NCBI GenBank assembly: GCA_902806595.1
Contig: CADCXC010000011.1
Location: forward strand, 2,108,001 to 2,172,000
DNA length: 64,000 nucleotides
Source: Pyrenopolyporus hunteri
Lineage: Eukaryota; Ascomycota; Sordariomycetes; Xylariales; Hypoxylaceae
Reading direction: 5' to 3'
Position numbers and translations under genes: made by a program. Shown here one piece after another: positions 1 to 12,907 of this stretch; the first letter of the stretch is position 1, and each line of letters starts with the position of its first letter. The notes beneath the pieces are model-generated. The model was not told where the DNA came from, did not search any database, and saw nothing but the letters and a program-made list of their open reading frames with translations.

Positions 1-3000
1 TTTAAGTATCCGAGCGGTTACCTACTCGCAACCAACAGCCCGTTCTATAACCGAATCCATAGTCTCCGAGAAGACATTGGAAGGTTGCTATCCCGAACAC
101 ATTCCTTCCTTAACTCCCACCAGGAAGACGACGTTGCATGTTTCACGGCGCTGTATAATACCTATCGCACCTGGATTACTGATGTGGGATTCGAGCGATC
201 GGCCCACCCGTTGGACCGTCTAGTGCGGTTGTATAGGGCGGACATTGCCCCCTTCAAGATAAGCGGATTGCGAAAGGCATACCCTCGGCCTCTCCTCATC
301 AAGCGAGCGGATGCGTATCAGCTGCAGCGAGTTAAGCACAACGCGTCCGTCCGGAGGAAGAGTGAGTTAGATAAGCGCCTACTCCTCGACCTTGCCGAAT
401 CGTCCGTCTCTTCATATGCGGACGTAAGACGAATAGCCCAAGGTGCGCAAGACGCGTCTCTAAAGGCTCTGATAGGTGGCCGCCCGCTCGTCATTCCCGT
501 CATATTGGAAAGGTTCCGCAAAGCCCTCGAAGAGACCGATCATGACAGGATCAAGGGTGCCATGTATACGCTCCTCTTCACAAGTTTGCTCAGGACTCTG
601 ATGAGAGATTGGAGATTTGCTCCCGACTTGATGAGGCTATATATACAGACAGCCAATGTTGACAAAACGTCAATCCAGAACCTTGGAGCAACCGCCATCT
701 ATCCGCTAATGGAATTTGGCAAACGATTCGAATTGATGGTGATAACCGACGACGAAATAGTCGATTTGATCAAGCCGGTTGATGACTGCTCGAGAAACAT
801 CGAGGCAAGACACGATTTCATCGTTGAGCGGAGGAAGAGGGTCGAGCAGACAAAAGCGGCCTTGGGACTTGAATTAACAGAAATTGCCAAGGAGTCTCAC
901 TGGAAGACAGCCAGTCGCTGTGCCATCTTCACAACTAATCTTTGTTTACGCTTCGAGACTATCGCGCCTCCAGAGTTTATCGAACTTATCGTCAAAGGCA
1001 CGAACGACCCCCATCCGGGTCTAAGAGCTAACTACCTAAACGCCTTCTCCAACATCTTCACTGCGATTGATCAACGGGCTGTTTATGGTCATAGCTATCG
1101 AAATTTCCTCGAAGAGAAAGAACGCGATCTTAATAAACTGGTCATTCCGGTTCCAAAGGGCGACGCCGCGTTTACACAAGCTTTCCTAGACAGCTTCGGT
1201 CACCCGGAGAACGTAGAGTACTTCGTCGACGCGGATCACCCCGGGTGGCTAGTCTGGGGTAAAAGTTTCAAAGCTTTCAAAGCAAAGCCGGAGAAATTTG
1301 ATGACTACGATGATGTGGAGAAGGCCGCAAGAGAGCAAATCGGGAAACTCATAACGAAAGAATGGCTTTCCCAATGTTTCGATTACCTGAAGCAGGAGCC
1401 GCGAGACTCTACTACCGATAGGTTTAGGACGTCCAACGTCGTCTTGCTTATGCATATCTTCGATCTTATGATTTACGGGCAGACGGAGCTCAAGTTTGAG
1501 GACGTCAAAGAATTGGTAGCCGAGGTATACGGTGACGGAAGTGATAAGCACCAACATCGTGCGACAGCAGAAATATTAGGTGCTTTAATGGTCGGCACGG
1601 CATACGACCCTCCCCACATGAAGGAAGAAGTGTGGAGCTTCGCACAACCCATGATTCTCGATATCTTCGCGGACAACCTCACACCCGACAATCTATCATA
1701 CTGGTTCACGTGCCTGCATTTTATCATCGATACAAAGGATCCTCGTCGTGCTAGCGAGCTCATCAGTCGCCTCAGTTCATTCCGCCTGGATATGAATTCT
1801 AACGCCGCCTTCAAGGAATCCTCAAAAGTACAGCTCCTTGAGTTCCTCATTAACGATTGTGGATGGCATTATCGCCACGAGAAACCCATCCTAGAGGACT
1901 TCCTAGCGCACATTGACCATCCTTATAAAGCTGTGCGTGAGGCGATGGGTCGTGTCCTGGCTACGATCTATAGGACCAGATACCACGAGTCGTTTGAGAG
2001 TGTCAGTGCCCTGCTGGAGCAAAACAAGGCAGATTCAAACATTGGGATTCGACCGTACAAGCCAACTGACGAATTTACGGCTACTATCAAAAATGTGTTT
2101 TCTCGTCTCGAGACCTGGCGCCACGAGCGTACGCCTGGCCAGCAAACACCATCTTCTTACACGTCCGGGTCGAAGACCGTCCTCATATGGCTAGATGGCA
2201 CTCTGTCCTCGCAGGAGTGTATCCAGCTGATCCCTTTCTTCCCAGAACCCTTCATTGACGAGCTTCTACACATGATGGATGTCAAGGAAGACCCAGAGTT
2301 GATGCGTCTGGCCTATCACGTCTATCGACATTTGCCAAACATCCCCTTCCGTACTGGCGAAGACGCACCGTTTATTGCCGCGCTGATCCGCATTGGGAAA
2401 ACGGCCACAAGCTGGCACCAGCGTCTGAGGGCGTTAGTAAATATGCAGGTTATTTACTTCCGTCGATTGTTCCTTATGGACGCGTCACAGCGGGAACTAC
2501 TCTTCGACACCGTAAGTGAAATGCTAGCTGATTCGCAACTCGAAGTCCGAACAGTTGCGAGCGCAACGCTGGCAGGCATGATCAGATGTTCCCCGGCTAC
2601 GATACGAAACCCCTTTATCGCAACCCTCAAGACACGGTTCGAGTCTCAACTAGCACGAAATCCAATGCCGAAGAAGAGACAGCCCGGGACCGAAACGCCG
2701 GTCAATGTCACACAGCAAATAGTGAGGAGACACGCTGCCGTACTAGGCCTTGGATCGTTAATCGAGGCGTTCCCGTATGCGACGCCACCGCCAAGCTGGA
2801 TGCCGGAGGTCTTAGCCTTGCTCGCAAGACGTGCGGCAAGCGATCCAGGGGTCGTTGGCAAAGCTACCAAGAGTATCCTATCCGAATTCAAAAAGACTAG
2901 ACAGGATAGCTGGAGTGTTGATCAGAAGGTAAGCTATAGTCTTTCTTCTTCAGTTTGAGTAATCACCATGCTAATTCTTTTGTAGTATTTCACACATGAG

Positions 3001-3048
3001 CAACTTGAAGATCTAGAGGGGGTTCTCTGGAAAAGCTACTTCGCATAA
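1..3048 (+). CDS. BLM10: Proteasome activator Blm10/PA200, C-terminal half (5' partial)
   Basis: The reading frame is open from base 1, so the start lies outside the window. Exon 1..2928 joins 2986..3048 across a 57-nt GTAAG...TTGTAG intron, giving 996 visible residues, about half of the roughly 1,900-2,100 usual for the family. Blm10/PA200 is a HEAT-repeat dome that caps the 20S proteasome and opens its gate, in nucleus and cytosol. What is seen is a long alpha-helical repeat protein with family-like segments such as WITDVGFERS near the 5' end, plus a final exon ending WKSYFA. Family members insert a C-terminal HbYX motif into the 20S alpha ring. Here the last three residues are Y-F-A, so phenylalanine sits where tyrosine is canonical. 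Without the second exon the protein would end in SLSSSV and lose this tail, which supports the intron. No frameshift is seen. Confidence 0.9.
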
Positions 3049-6000
3049 GTAGAAAGGGCCGGGGATCGATGCGGTTGATCAAGACCGTCCCAACAGCCAT
3101 CTAGCGGGAGGTGGGGTGTGCAACTCTTAGCCACGGTGCGGTGCAGGTTCATATGGATACAAGGCGCATATACCAAGGGCCACCAGAATACAAAGGAGAT
3201 TATGGCGCCGGTCCCATAGGCAGGTACTTTTACATATAGATGTCGAAAAGACAATACTTCGAGTGAGCTCGGGTAAGGGGGGACCATTAGACCACGCCGC
3301 ACTTCAGGGGCGCTATAGGTATCCGGAAGGTACCAGGAAGCTTCGTATGTCTCTATGGCAAATAGTAATGGCCAAATCTTATGATTAAGACGGCGGTTAT
3401 AGAAGCGTAAAGAAGTGAAGGGCGCCTTGCTTATTATAACCGTATTCTTCCGCCCTTCGCGTGCTGTGACTTCGCAAGTAATTCTACTAAGTTCGCGGTT
3501 GGAAATTGTGTGCTAGATGTAGCATGTAACATAACTAGCATTAGAAGGCCCATACAGAAAGCTGTACGAGGACCTCCTTATTGCAGTTTTATGCGAGACG
3601 AAAAGTATGAAGGTAGAGATGTGTGGTTCATATTCTATGTATCGTAATAGAGACTCGGGTAGTCTTGTTTAGATTTAACGACCGGAATGACTGCGTCGTC
3701 CAGCCTACCCCAGCCTACGATACCCGAGTTTAATTCTATTAATACGAAAATTTCAATTTTTGGGCGGGCCCGTCAGCATATCTCCTTATCAGATTCTCTT
3801 GGGAATTTTCCTTAATAGTAGATTCTTTTCGGTGCCAATGCCCCACATCAGTGACTTATCCCTGATACAGAACGGCGACTTGCGATACTTCAAGCAGCTT
3901 AAGGCATAGCAATTTCACTCCCCTTGCTTCTCCTATTGCGGGGGAGGTTTGGTTCTGATTGGAAACCGTGTCTTTGGGATATATATCATTGACGTGCTGA
4001 TATAGTTGTTGGACGCTATACTCTCCAGCAGCGTGTAGCGTACAGTAGACTATATCAAGTTTGGCAAAGGAATCTTCGGATTTACTTAATTGTTGGAAAT
4101 TCAACTCAAGTGTCTAGTTGTAAAATAGAACGACGGTATCCTAATTGTGATGGTAACATGTTATATAGGTAGGTAGCTAATTATTACTTAATTAGTTCCC
4201 ATTAATGATACGTAGATGCTGCGGCGCTTACGAGGCGGTAAGGTCATGGTTAGTTAGTAATAGTAGAAAGACCATAGCAGACTCTCTTACAAGAACCGCT
4301 GGGCCCATATCTCACCAGAAGCTACTCGAGGTAATGCTGGGAGGTCTATGCCAATGATCTAATAGCCATTTTACTGGGGTCCTGTAGGTGACATATGTGT
4401 CTAACGTTGACAATCTTTCCTAGTAGATTGGATGGGGCGCTGTACTCGCTGGTTCTAACCGCCTTGAAAAGTTGGTGGTCCATCTAAGTATTTCTTCTTT
4501 TTTCCGCGCCTTCTCGTCATATTACGACCCGGCGATGAAAATTGCCGATAGTAGTAAACGTCTACAGCAATGCTTTCTATCCTGAGGCGAGTACCTGCTT
4601 CCTATACGATGCTGATGCCGCCTTGTACGGGCTGCGCCTGCAGGGGCAATGAACTGTTATGTCATGCTGCTCTCCGCCGGGATGGTGATTCAGAAGAATA
4701 GAACCACTAGGCCATGCGATCTACCGTGTCAGCGAAGCACTGATCTCAACACTATTGACGTATTGAACGTTGTTGTGATTGTATATGTATGCCCAGGGCA
4801 TTACGATACCGGTAGCATATACTTACGGCCCGCTACAGTAGAACAGGCAAAGCTATGTCACAGTATGATAAGAAAAGGACGCACAATTAGCTTTCCGTGA
4901 GGGGTGAGCATGAATCACAGTTCGGTTTAGGTCCCGAGGAGGCCAAGCTGCGCTCCTATAGGTTAATATGCGTGGCAAGTCGTTCATATAGGCGCCTAGA
5001 CAGCGTAACTGGAGGAATGATTAGAATGATGACCAACCTGCCCTCCCCAATGAGCATCCGAATATGCCGAAGGATTAGATCTCTCGATACGAATGGAGCT
5101 TTGAATGGGAATCAGATGACCGGCCAAAACCCCGTATTCATCAATACCTTTAGGTTGCCATACGGGTCTACTTTGTAACTAGCACGTGTATATTGGCAAG
5201 CTCTATGACACGGCATAATGTGGTTCCGTACGGGTACCTACATCCTGTTGCGGTAAAGTCGATTTGCAATATTCTAATGGTGTATTGCATCACGACGAGC
5301 CGAATAAGGGTCGCATGCTCGCGGCCGGAGGCAATTGCCGCAGGTTATGTCAACGAACCAACCAGGCGGGAGCTTCTTCACTTATGCATTCTATCTCAGG
5401 TGCGCCGGAGAATTAATTTAAGGAGCGGCTACACCGGGGTCTTCGTCTTACCTTTCAATCACAACTGTTGCAGCATCTGGGCCAAGCTGGGCCAGGCTCC
5501 CTCAGTACATAGTAATTACTACATCACGGATTCGGCGGTTGGAAGAGCTAAGTGCCCGTTGGATGGTTGTATGTATCGCACATAGTCCCTGTGTCTTTTC
5601 TCTGCCGAGAAGATCATGATCTTGGTGCCGGGGCCCGGTGCATTCTACGGAGATTTCTTATACGCTAGCGAAACTATTACACGTCAAACCGACCTAGAGT
5701 CGTAGTCTGTGACTGTAACATAACCGGCGGTAACAAACTTATACCAAAAATGGAGAGAGATGAGTGCTCGAACCGGGAACGGCGTAGGTGGACTCGGCGG
5801 ATCTCGGTATTTAGGTCTAGGCCGCAAGCCCTAGGCTTGATCCCAGGGGCTACATACGTATCATTCCGATGGCAAGGAAGGAGGATGGGTTCTACTTTGC
5901 AAGCATTCCAGGAGATTAGGCTCCAGAATCGGCTCGTAGTACCAGTACATACATGGAGTAAGCAGTACGGTGAAAGACACGGGGAGGGGAGGAAGCTCGC

Positions 6001-9000
6001 AATTGCAACGACGGCAAATTTCTTGGCGGGTAGTGTGGGTTCGCGAAGCTACCTAGGTAGGGAGTACAGTGGTGAGGGAGGTGATCAGAGCATCTTTGGA
6101 TGTAGGAGGCTGGGATAGTTATTCTACTGTCACAGAAGCTTACGAAGAGATCTTCAACCTAGATGGCAGGATTTAGCATTACTCGAGTGATGAGGGCTAA
6201 AGTAGTTCATGAGGACAGCCAGACCTGGTAGGGTCTAGGCTAGGGCGCATGCCATAAATTGAAACAATTGGGGCATTTTATGAGCGTCGTTCGGTGCCTC
6301 GGGGTTTGAGATCAACATAGCGGTAATTGGACGCTATAGAAATGTCTACTCCGGAGTTTTTTTTTTTTTTTTCCTTCCCCTTAGTCCTCTTCCTTTAGAC
6401 ATCGAGCGCAATACAGTCTTTGCAGGAAGTTCGGACCTCAAGCGATGTAACGACGGCTCGCGGAAGTTGTACCCTTGACCTTGGTGGGATCATCTCAACG
6501 GGACCCCTGATTCCCTGTTTGTAACCCTCTATGGTGCAATACCGTGCGCCCCTGCAATGCGGGGGTATAAAAGGTGTGATATTGTCCTAATAGGTTCATA
6601 CTGAAAAAAAGGGCAGTCGGAGATAAGCTTGAAAAGGGGTAAGATGTCACTTGATAGAGAATGACCCCTTGTCTAGAGCCTATTTGGGACTTTTGACTGC
6701 TTTTGTAGCTGGGTGGACGATCAGCATAATTATAGAATACGTATTATGATACAGGGTATTGACAGCCTGGGATTAGGATGAAAAGATTTCTTCTTCTCAT
6801 TATTAACTCCCCGATTTGGGGTATCCTGCAGTTTTGACAGGTCCTTCGAGCGTTCTCGAGCCCGTGAGGGGGAAACGTCGTATCCGGGCCAGGAGGCCGT
6901 GTGTGCGGTATGGACAGGGGGAATAGGTGAAGTACGCAGTACGTCTTCGTTAACGACTTGACTACACAGTTGATGTCAATTGTCGATCCGCTTGCCACGC
7001 CGCCAAATGTTCATACGAGGCCGGGCATCTGCGTATGTCTCTAAACAGCTAATGCCAACGACTCTAATCACTTCCGGAGGCCAATCATGAATCTCACAAC
7101 TTGGGATCGCTAATCTCCCGCTCGGTAAATAGGAATACTAAACGAGAAAAACTTGCAAGCCTCGACCGGGTCTCTAAGATAGGCAGGCCGAACATCTTCT
7201 GACATGGATGCGGTGCGCCGACAGAATACCCTCGAGCAACGGCATAATCTTCCATGCATCGGGATCGAGAACATAAGGCAAGGAATGTCGTTGTTGCGGA
7301 CGTTGTTGCGGATAATGATGTAACGGCAGCCAAACAATTATCCATCACCCCAAAAATGTGCATTACGTATCGAAGCATAGTCTCGGCCGATGCAACATGT
7401 ATGATCGTTTTCCATCCCGTCGTCGCAGTTTCTATCAACCAAGTTGAGGGGAAACAGGCCTTGCTTGATCGGAGGATTATTTGACTCGCTACCTAAAAGA
7501 TGCCTGCGAAGGTTGGATTCACCTGTACTCCGCATGCAGTCAATTTATCCCCATAGTCCAGATCAAGGAAATGTTGTCCTTTACCACTGCCGTTTTGGGA
7601 CTGATGGTGTGTTCATTCTGCAACCCTTCATGCCCCTAAGCGTCTTCCGAGCTGTAACCCAGGCCGTAACCCAGGCCGTAACCCAAGTCAGTTGCGCCGA
7701 CCGCGGGCGACTTGCATATGTATGTTTCTCTGAAAATAGCTCCCGTTGGTGCTGAAGCGAGATGTCATTTACTACAGCGCTTACCTGGTCCAATCTTGAT
7801 GCCAAGTCTCGAACAATATAGAGCTTTTTTTTTTTTTTTTATCTTTTCTTTTCTCCCGAAGTTGCGCACGACGTCGAGGGTCCAAGAAGGCCAAGCAGCT
7901 TCGGTGTGATGGGGTTCGAGGCAGAGCAGATACTCACTGTACTTGGTAACTGATGTGGTGGTAGCTTGTAGCGTCGTTTGGCGGATATTTATCGTTCATC
8001 TCCTACTCATCTCCCATGGCGTACCTAACGAAGTTGCTATAGCTATATACTAGGTGCAATACAATATGAACTGTGCCCCCGGCTTCGAAGCCTAGAAGCC
8101 GGGGATACCGGATTCGGTCTTAGTGGATAGCAATTCGAAGGCAAATCTCGGAGAATATTTTCGGAGGCTAGGGCCGAGAGGAAGATCCTCGTTAAAATTT
8201 GCTTAGGCCTGGTTAAAACGTGTCGATGCTCTGTGCTATGTAAGTAATCGAAGTATATATTGTATTGTGTACAATTAGCAACCTTAGAGACCCGTGTACA
8301 ATACAATATAACACTGTGGCATGCGCATATATACTACTACATGCGTACCTACCTACGGATACCAGGGTCACACTGGATAGTAGGTAGGTATGGATATAAG
8401 TGAGCATGGATTGTGGTTCCGCGTGGACGAACAGAACGGCCATGGCACGAATAATACAGGGGGGTTAGATGTCTGCAACTTGGAGAAGCGAGTCGCGCCA
8501 TAGTGGTCGCGGGTCCCGATGCAACGCTTTGAGCACATCATGAGCGGTGATAGTAGAGCTCGTACCGATCGTAACATTGTGAATACCTCATATGCTTTAA
8601 TCTACCTTCAGGAATAGCTATGAGAACGTTCCAATTGGAAGTGGTACATACCCAAATGGCTAAAATTAAGACGAAGCTTCACATACAACGGATTAGAGGC
8701 GCTGCTAAACTATTGGCTTGGCTACCTGGGTTCCTAACGCTCAAAACACGCTGCGATGCGCAAGAGTAATCTAGGATACTTGGGTTATAGCGTATCTGTG
8801 TGTAGAGAGAATCTGCATAAGTGTGAGGTAGACCGAAGATGAAGCTACTGGAAAAAAGCGCTAGCATTGGTGGTTTAGCGTTATTGTCCTCTGTTAACTC
8901 AGGTAAAGTATCTTTAGGTATGTTCCGCCAGGGGGGAGGGGGGCTGGCATTCGCATTCAGGGTACGTGAAATTATGTAAATGCATAGAGTAGCCACATCG

Positions 9001-11163
9001 CGTATAACACATCTAGATGATCCCCGGTGCCTTGGATAGAAGCTTTTTGGAAAGATGGGGGCTGGGAGAATAACATACCATGCTGAACAATAATGAAGTG
9101 AGTTGACCCTAAACTTCCAAGGGCACCGCGGTTCAACGTAGTCCGTGTGACTTAGTCTCTCTTTTAAGTCAAGGTTTATATCCAATATATAGATACAGCC
9201 AGCACATTATTTGCCAACCTACTACTTAGGTACGTATATATACCTCGTATATACTTACGAAGTAAAAGCAGAATTAGTCTTATAGAAGTAGGCTGTAGTG
9301 AATATCAACTGCATTGTCTGCTAAGTCGCGTACACAAAGCATAAGGCCAAGTCATCTGTGGTAGGATAAGCAGATACGTTGATGCGTATATGGAACGGAG
9401 GACTGGAATAACGACAAGAGACTCCTGACAACAAGGTAAATGGAGGGGAAACGGCTATACGCAGGTAGTCCAGGGCAAAGGCAGCGCATTGTGGATAACC
9501 TCGGCAATGAACTGATCCGCAAGATGTACGAAGCCCTAAAGCGTTTCCTCCCGCTATACAAGTGATTGCATTCTTTGGCTACAACAAGTTGAGTAGACAA
9601 ACTGCCGCATAAGAAAAGAGGGGGATAATGATTCAGTTACCAAATGATGAGATTTACGAATAACTGTAAAAGAGTAACCATCAGGAGAGACGTATTAAAC
9701 AAGAGATATGGTGCAATATAATCGATTGATCGAGGCGTACGTACCGGGAGGACTGCACTTGAAAGTGGAAAACTTCATGCTTACAACACCCGCCTACGCT
9801 CGTTTTCATAGAGCGAGCTACGGGAGACTTGCCAGTGAAAACTTAATTCCGCAATAGCAATAGGCCCTGAGAGGACTCAGAGAGGGACTGTAGTAATGCA
9901 CTGTATGTACTCGTGTGCCCGATAACCCTGATTTTCTTTGCGTCTCTTGCTGTTGTGGCCGGTACGTTCCGAATTCACTGGAAGTTTGGTTCCGCCCCTT
10001 GCTAGGGTTGGTCAGCTTGGCTGAGAATCGAGAGGATATCTCGACCCCCCTTTTCTCTATCATGAATCTAACGACGTAGGCAAGCACAACCCTCCTCGTA
10101 GGAACTTAATTAGTGATTCCTAGATCTAATGCTAGGACTCTGATCTATACTAACACACTTGCTCGAGGCTGCAGCCGGTCCCTATACCACCATCATGCTC
10201 CAAAATAGATCCTGTAACGCGCCGATAAGGATTGTAATATGCTAATATCATACGTACCTACATGAACTGTCTCCTGAGTTGGCAAGCGGAGACGCCTTGG
10301 CCGTGTCTCCGGCGAATCCGTAGTAGGGACCTTATGCTAGGGTATTGTCGTATGAGGAAATCTAGAAATGCGATTCTTACTAGAAACAGTCACACGGAAT
10401 TAAGCTCGCGATCGGTGAAGCAGAATTCAAGTTTCATGCCAAGCTCGTAGTAAGTCGAGTCACATTGCAGTGATGCCTTTGTCTATTGTACTCTAACAAT
10501 TAAGTTGGATTCTTGGGGACTGCTTGCAGCAGGGGTTATCGTAATAGCAAAATCCTCCGGGGGCGAATCCATTTGCCCCTTGACATGCGTAGTTCGCAAT
10601 AGTGATAGAAACAAAGGGGAACTAAAAGGGGCGGCGGGAGGTGGGGAGCGCGGGAAAACCAATGACGCAAAATAGCCTCCATTTGGGTATCTTTCAGAAG
10701 TGCTTTTGAAATCCCGTATTCCCAATACAAATTCAAGAGGGCGAAACCGGTGGAAATACGACCGTGTGTATCAGAATGCCCTCACCATGCATCAATTTCC
10801 CTGAAAAACAAGTAGTACCAATCCACGCACTTATTCGCACACACGCGTACACACACACACACGCCAACGCCGCCTGCCTGCCCTGGATATTAAAAAGAAT
10901 CCCGTTTCGATGCAATGTTCCGTGCGATGCGTGACGAATACTCCGGAAAACGAATGAGATGGAAAACAACTCGGCGGCCGCATAGTTGTATAAATGCCGT
11001 CATAAAGTGCCGACGCGAGAATTTAAAGGAGTATTAATATTCTAAACCGCCAAGTAGTTTTTCGTCGATCCTGAGAAAAAGGGTGTATAAAGTATCGTGT
11101 CGGTAGTATCCAGTGGATCTATATGTAGTAGTGATATTGTGAATATGACAACTCCAACCATCT
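3049..11163. other. Long stretch without recognisable genes
   Basis: About 8.1 kb between the convergent 3' ends of BLM10 and the velvet gene. Open frames are short (up to 168 codons), lie on both strands, and show no motif, signal peptide or splice-joined continuity that I recognise. It holds poly-T runs of 16 at 6357-6372 and 7825-7840, a 12-nt tandem repeat at 7653-7687, TAGGTA-type motifs near 8341-8393 and 9228-9260, and a CA-rich tract near 10840-10862. One minus-strand frame at 3856-4104 (82 codons) looks somewhat protein-like but matches nothing I know. Degraded mobile elements or non-coding transcripts are possible; none can be identified by eye. Confidence 0.6.
7653..7687. repeat. 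Three-copy 12-nt tandem repeat
   Basis: The unit GTAACCCAGGCC occurs about three times in a row, the last copy diverging after CCCA. The TAACCC core resembles a telomeric hexamer, but the period is 12 and there are no continuous TTAGGG/CCCTAA arrays, so this is a minisatellite and not a telomere. Confidence 0.7.
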
Positions 11164-12907
11164 CTAGTGATCTTGCTGCGTCTTATTGACCATGTGGCTG
11201 AGGTGGTGGTCAAATGAATCCGGCCCGCCAATAGGGTATGACCCATTTAGACCTTCGGACGGCATAGTCGCTGTCAACGGAGTCCCTAAGCCATGTTCGC
11301 GGAGGCTTCCGTGATCGTAAGCGTTATGTATGCTTTGGTATGGCCCCTGATTGGCGTAAGGGGATTGGTGAGTCTGATGCGTGTTTGAGGTCGGGGGAGC
11401 CGTGGTATACATATTAGGGCCCACTGGTGACGCGGTCCCTGAGGGCGGCGCGCCATTCAAGGGGCCGTGGGACCGGGGCGAGACGCTGTGTATCGGCGAG
11501 GCCATCGCAGTCTGGGGATGAGGCGGAATGGGGGCGAGATTCAGCGGCGGGTTGTTTCCGGTACTGGAACCTGCCGTAAATATGAAGGGGTGAGAAGAGC
11601 CTTGAGCACTAGCATTCCCAAATTGAATCGGCGAGTGGCTTATCGGCGACTGCCGGTCGAACGCGTGAGGCCCTTGGGCAAGCGACGAGTAATGAGTATC
11701 GATACGACCCGCTGGAGGAGGCATCGACACTGTTGCCGCTGAGGTCGGAGGTCCCGTAGTCACGGACCCCAAGGACAATTGCTGGGATGCGTATGTTGAG
11801 CCCGTAGGAGCACCATATGTCCCCCAGCGCATCTCGGGACCCCCTTCCTGCGTAGGTGTCCCAGGGTTTATTGAAGAATAGTCCGGCCGGTGCCTCTTCG
11901 CTACGGGTTCATCTCCGTAGTCGTGGTATGGTCGATCGTCAATTTGCGGCATGCCACCATTCTGCGAAGCGCTTCCCTGCCTGTGCCCCGTCTGCTTGTC
12001 CATCTGGTCCGCTATGCGTAGGTTTTTCTTCTTATTCGCAATTTGCCGCGAATCCTTGCGCAGCCGAAGGCGAACTCCCTGGTCGCTGAAAGATCGGGTG
12101 AGAAACGTCGACTCCGCCATGCCCGGAAATGCCCTACCGGCGTGGACTTTAAAGGGATCGCTTGTCACCGAACAGATAGTCACCCAGAATTCGCCTTCCT
12201 CTAGATTGTCCATAGTCATCTGTAATAGATCGAACCGGATGACGTATTCACCCTCGCTCTTGATCGTCAGATCACCAAACACGAAGAATGCGCCCTCCTT
12301 GTTAGTTGGGTCTTTCAGACGATGCAGCGACGAAACTGTTGTCCCCGCCATCATGTTTGCTGGCGGCGTAGCCTGGCCGTTTGGGCCTGGGGGATGCGCG
12401 TACTCCAGATAAGCAACAGCTATAAGGTACGGGCCTGGCAGACGATTAGTGACCTGGATGTCCTGGGGCAGGTTATCCGCTTACTTTGCCGGTATACGCC
12501 GTCGGGATCTTCGTCGCTTGGGACGTGCAATTGGAGGATAGGAGGGGGGTCGACCGGCTTTCGATCTGTCCGAATGAGTAACATGCCCTGTAACTTGAGA
12601 TAGGAACCATCTTGTACCTTTATCTTTACCATTGGCGGCTTTGGCCATAGTCGGCTGTTGCAACACTTCTAAGCGATACGTTTCGGGACTATGGAAAAAC
12701 TCAGTAAATAGCTGCTTTATACGAGGTTTAGAAGCGATTTTGTAATCCGTCTACCTACCGCTGGGGTTGAGGGCCACTTGGTTGTGCGTGTGGCTGGTGA
12801 TGGACTTGCGCTCCTGGCAAAGGTGGCATTGCTGGGCTCATCGCTGGCATATAGCCGGACCCATGGCCAACCCAATGGGCGCTACTCTGGTGAGTGTGAA
12901 ACGCCAT
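11164..12907 (-). CDS. vosA: Velvet-domain developmental regulator, VosA-like
   Basis: Four exons on the minus strand: 12907-12759, 12688-12618, 12565-12485 and 12434-11164. They give 523 residues with every junction in phase. Splicing joins ...PTMAKAANGKDK to DRKPVDPPPILQL and then RQ to SPYLIAVAYLEYAHPPG, rebuilding the two-part velvet domain (about residues 50-230). The second half carries TVSSLHRLKDP, FFVFGDLTIKSEGEY and FPGMAESTFLTRSFSDQG. The position and wording of these blocks, and the N-terminal site of the domain followed by a tail of about 300 residues rich in Pro, Ser and Gln, fit VosA better than VeA, VelB or VelC. Basic clusters (NKKKN; KRHR) could be nuclear signals. Velvet proteins bind DNA as homo- or heterodimers and control sporulation, spore viability and secondary metabolism. 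The start ATG at 12907 follows in-frame stops. The gene lies in a very long intergenic region, which suits a developmental regulator. The exact paralogue is the least certain point. Confidence 0.87.

Noticed and set aside
7653..7687. TAACCC repeats as an internal telomere
   Set aside because: Only three copies with a 12-nt period; no contiguous TTAGGG/CCCTAA array.
8679..9185. 168-codon minus-strand frame as a gene
   Set aside because: Composition is random-looking, with no domain or secretion signal; length is within chance for 8 kb scanned on six frames.
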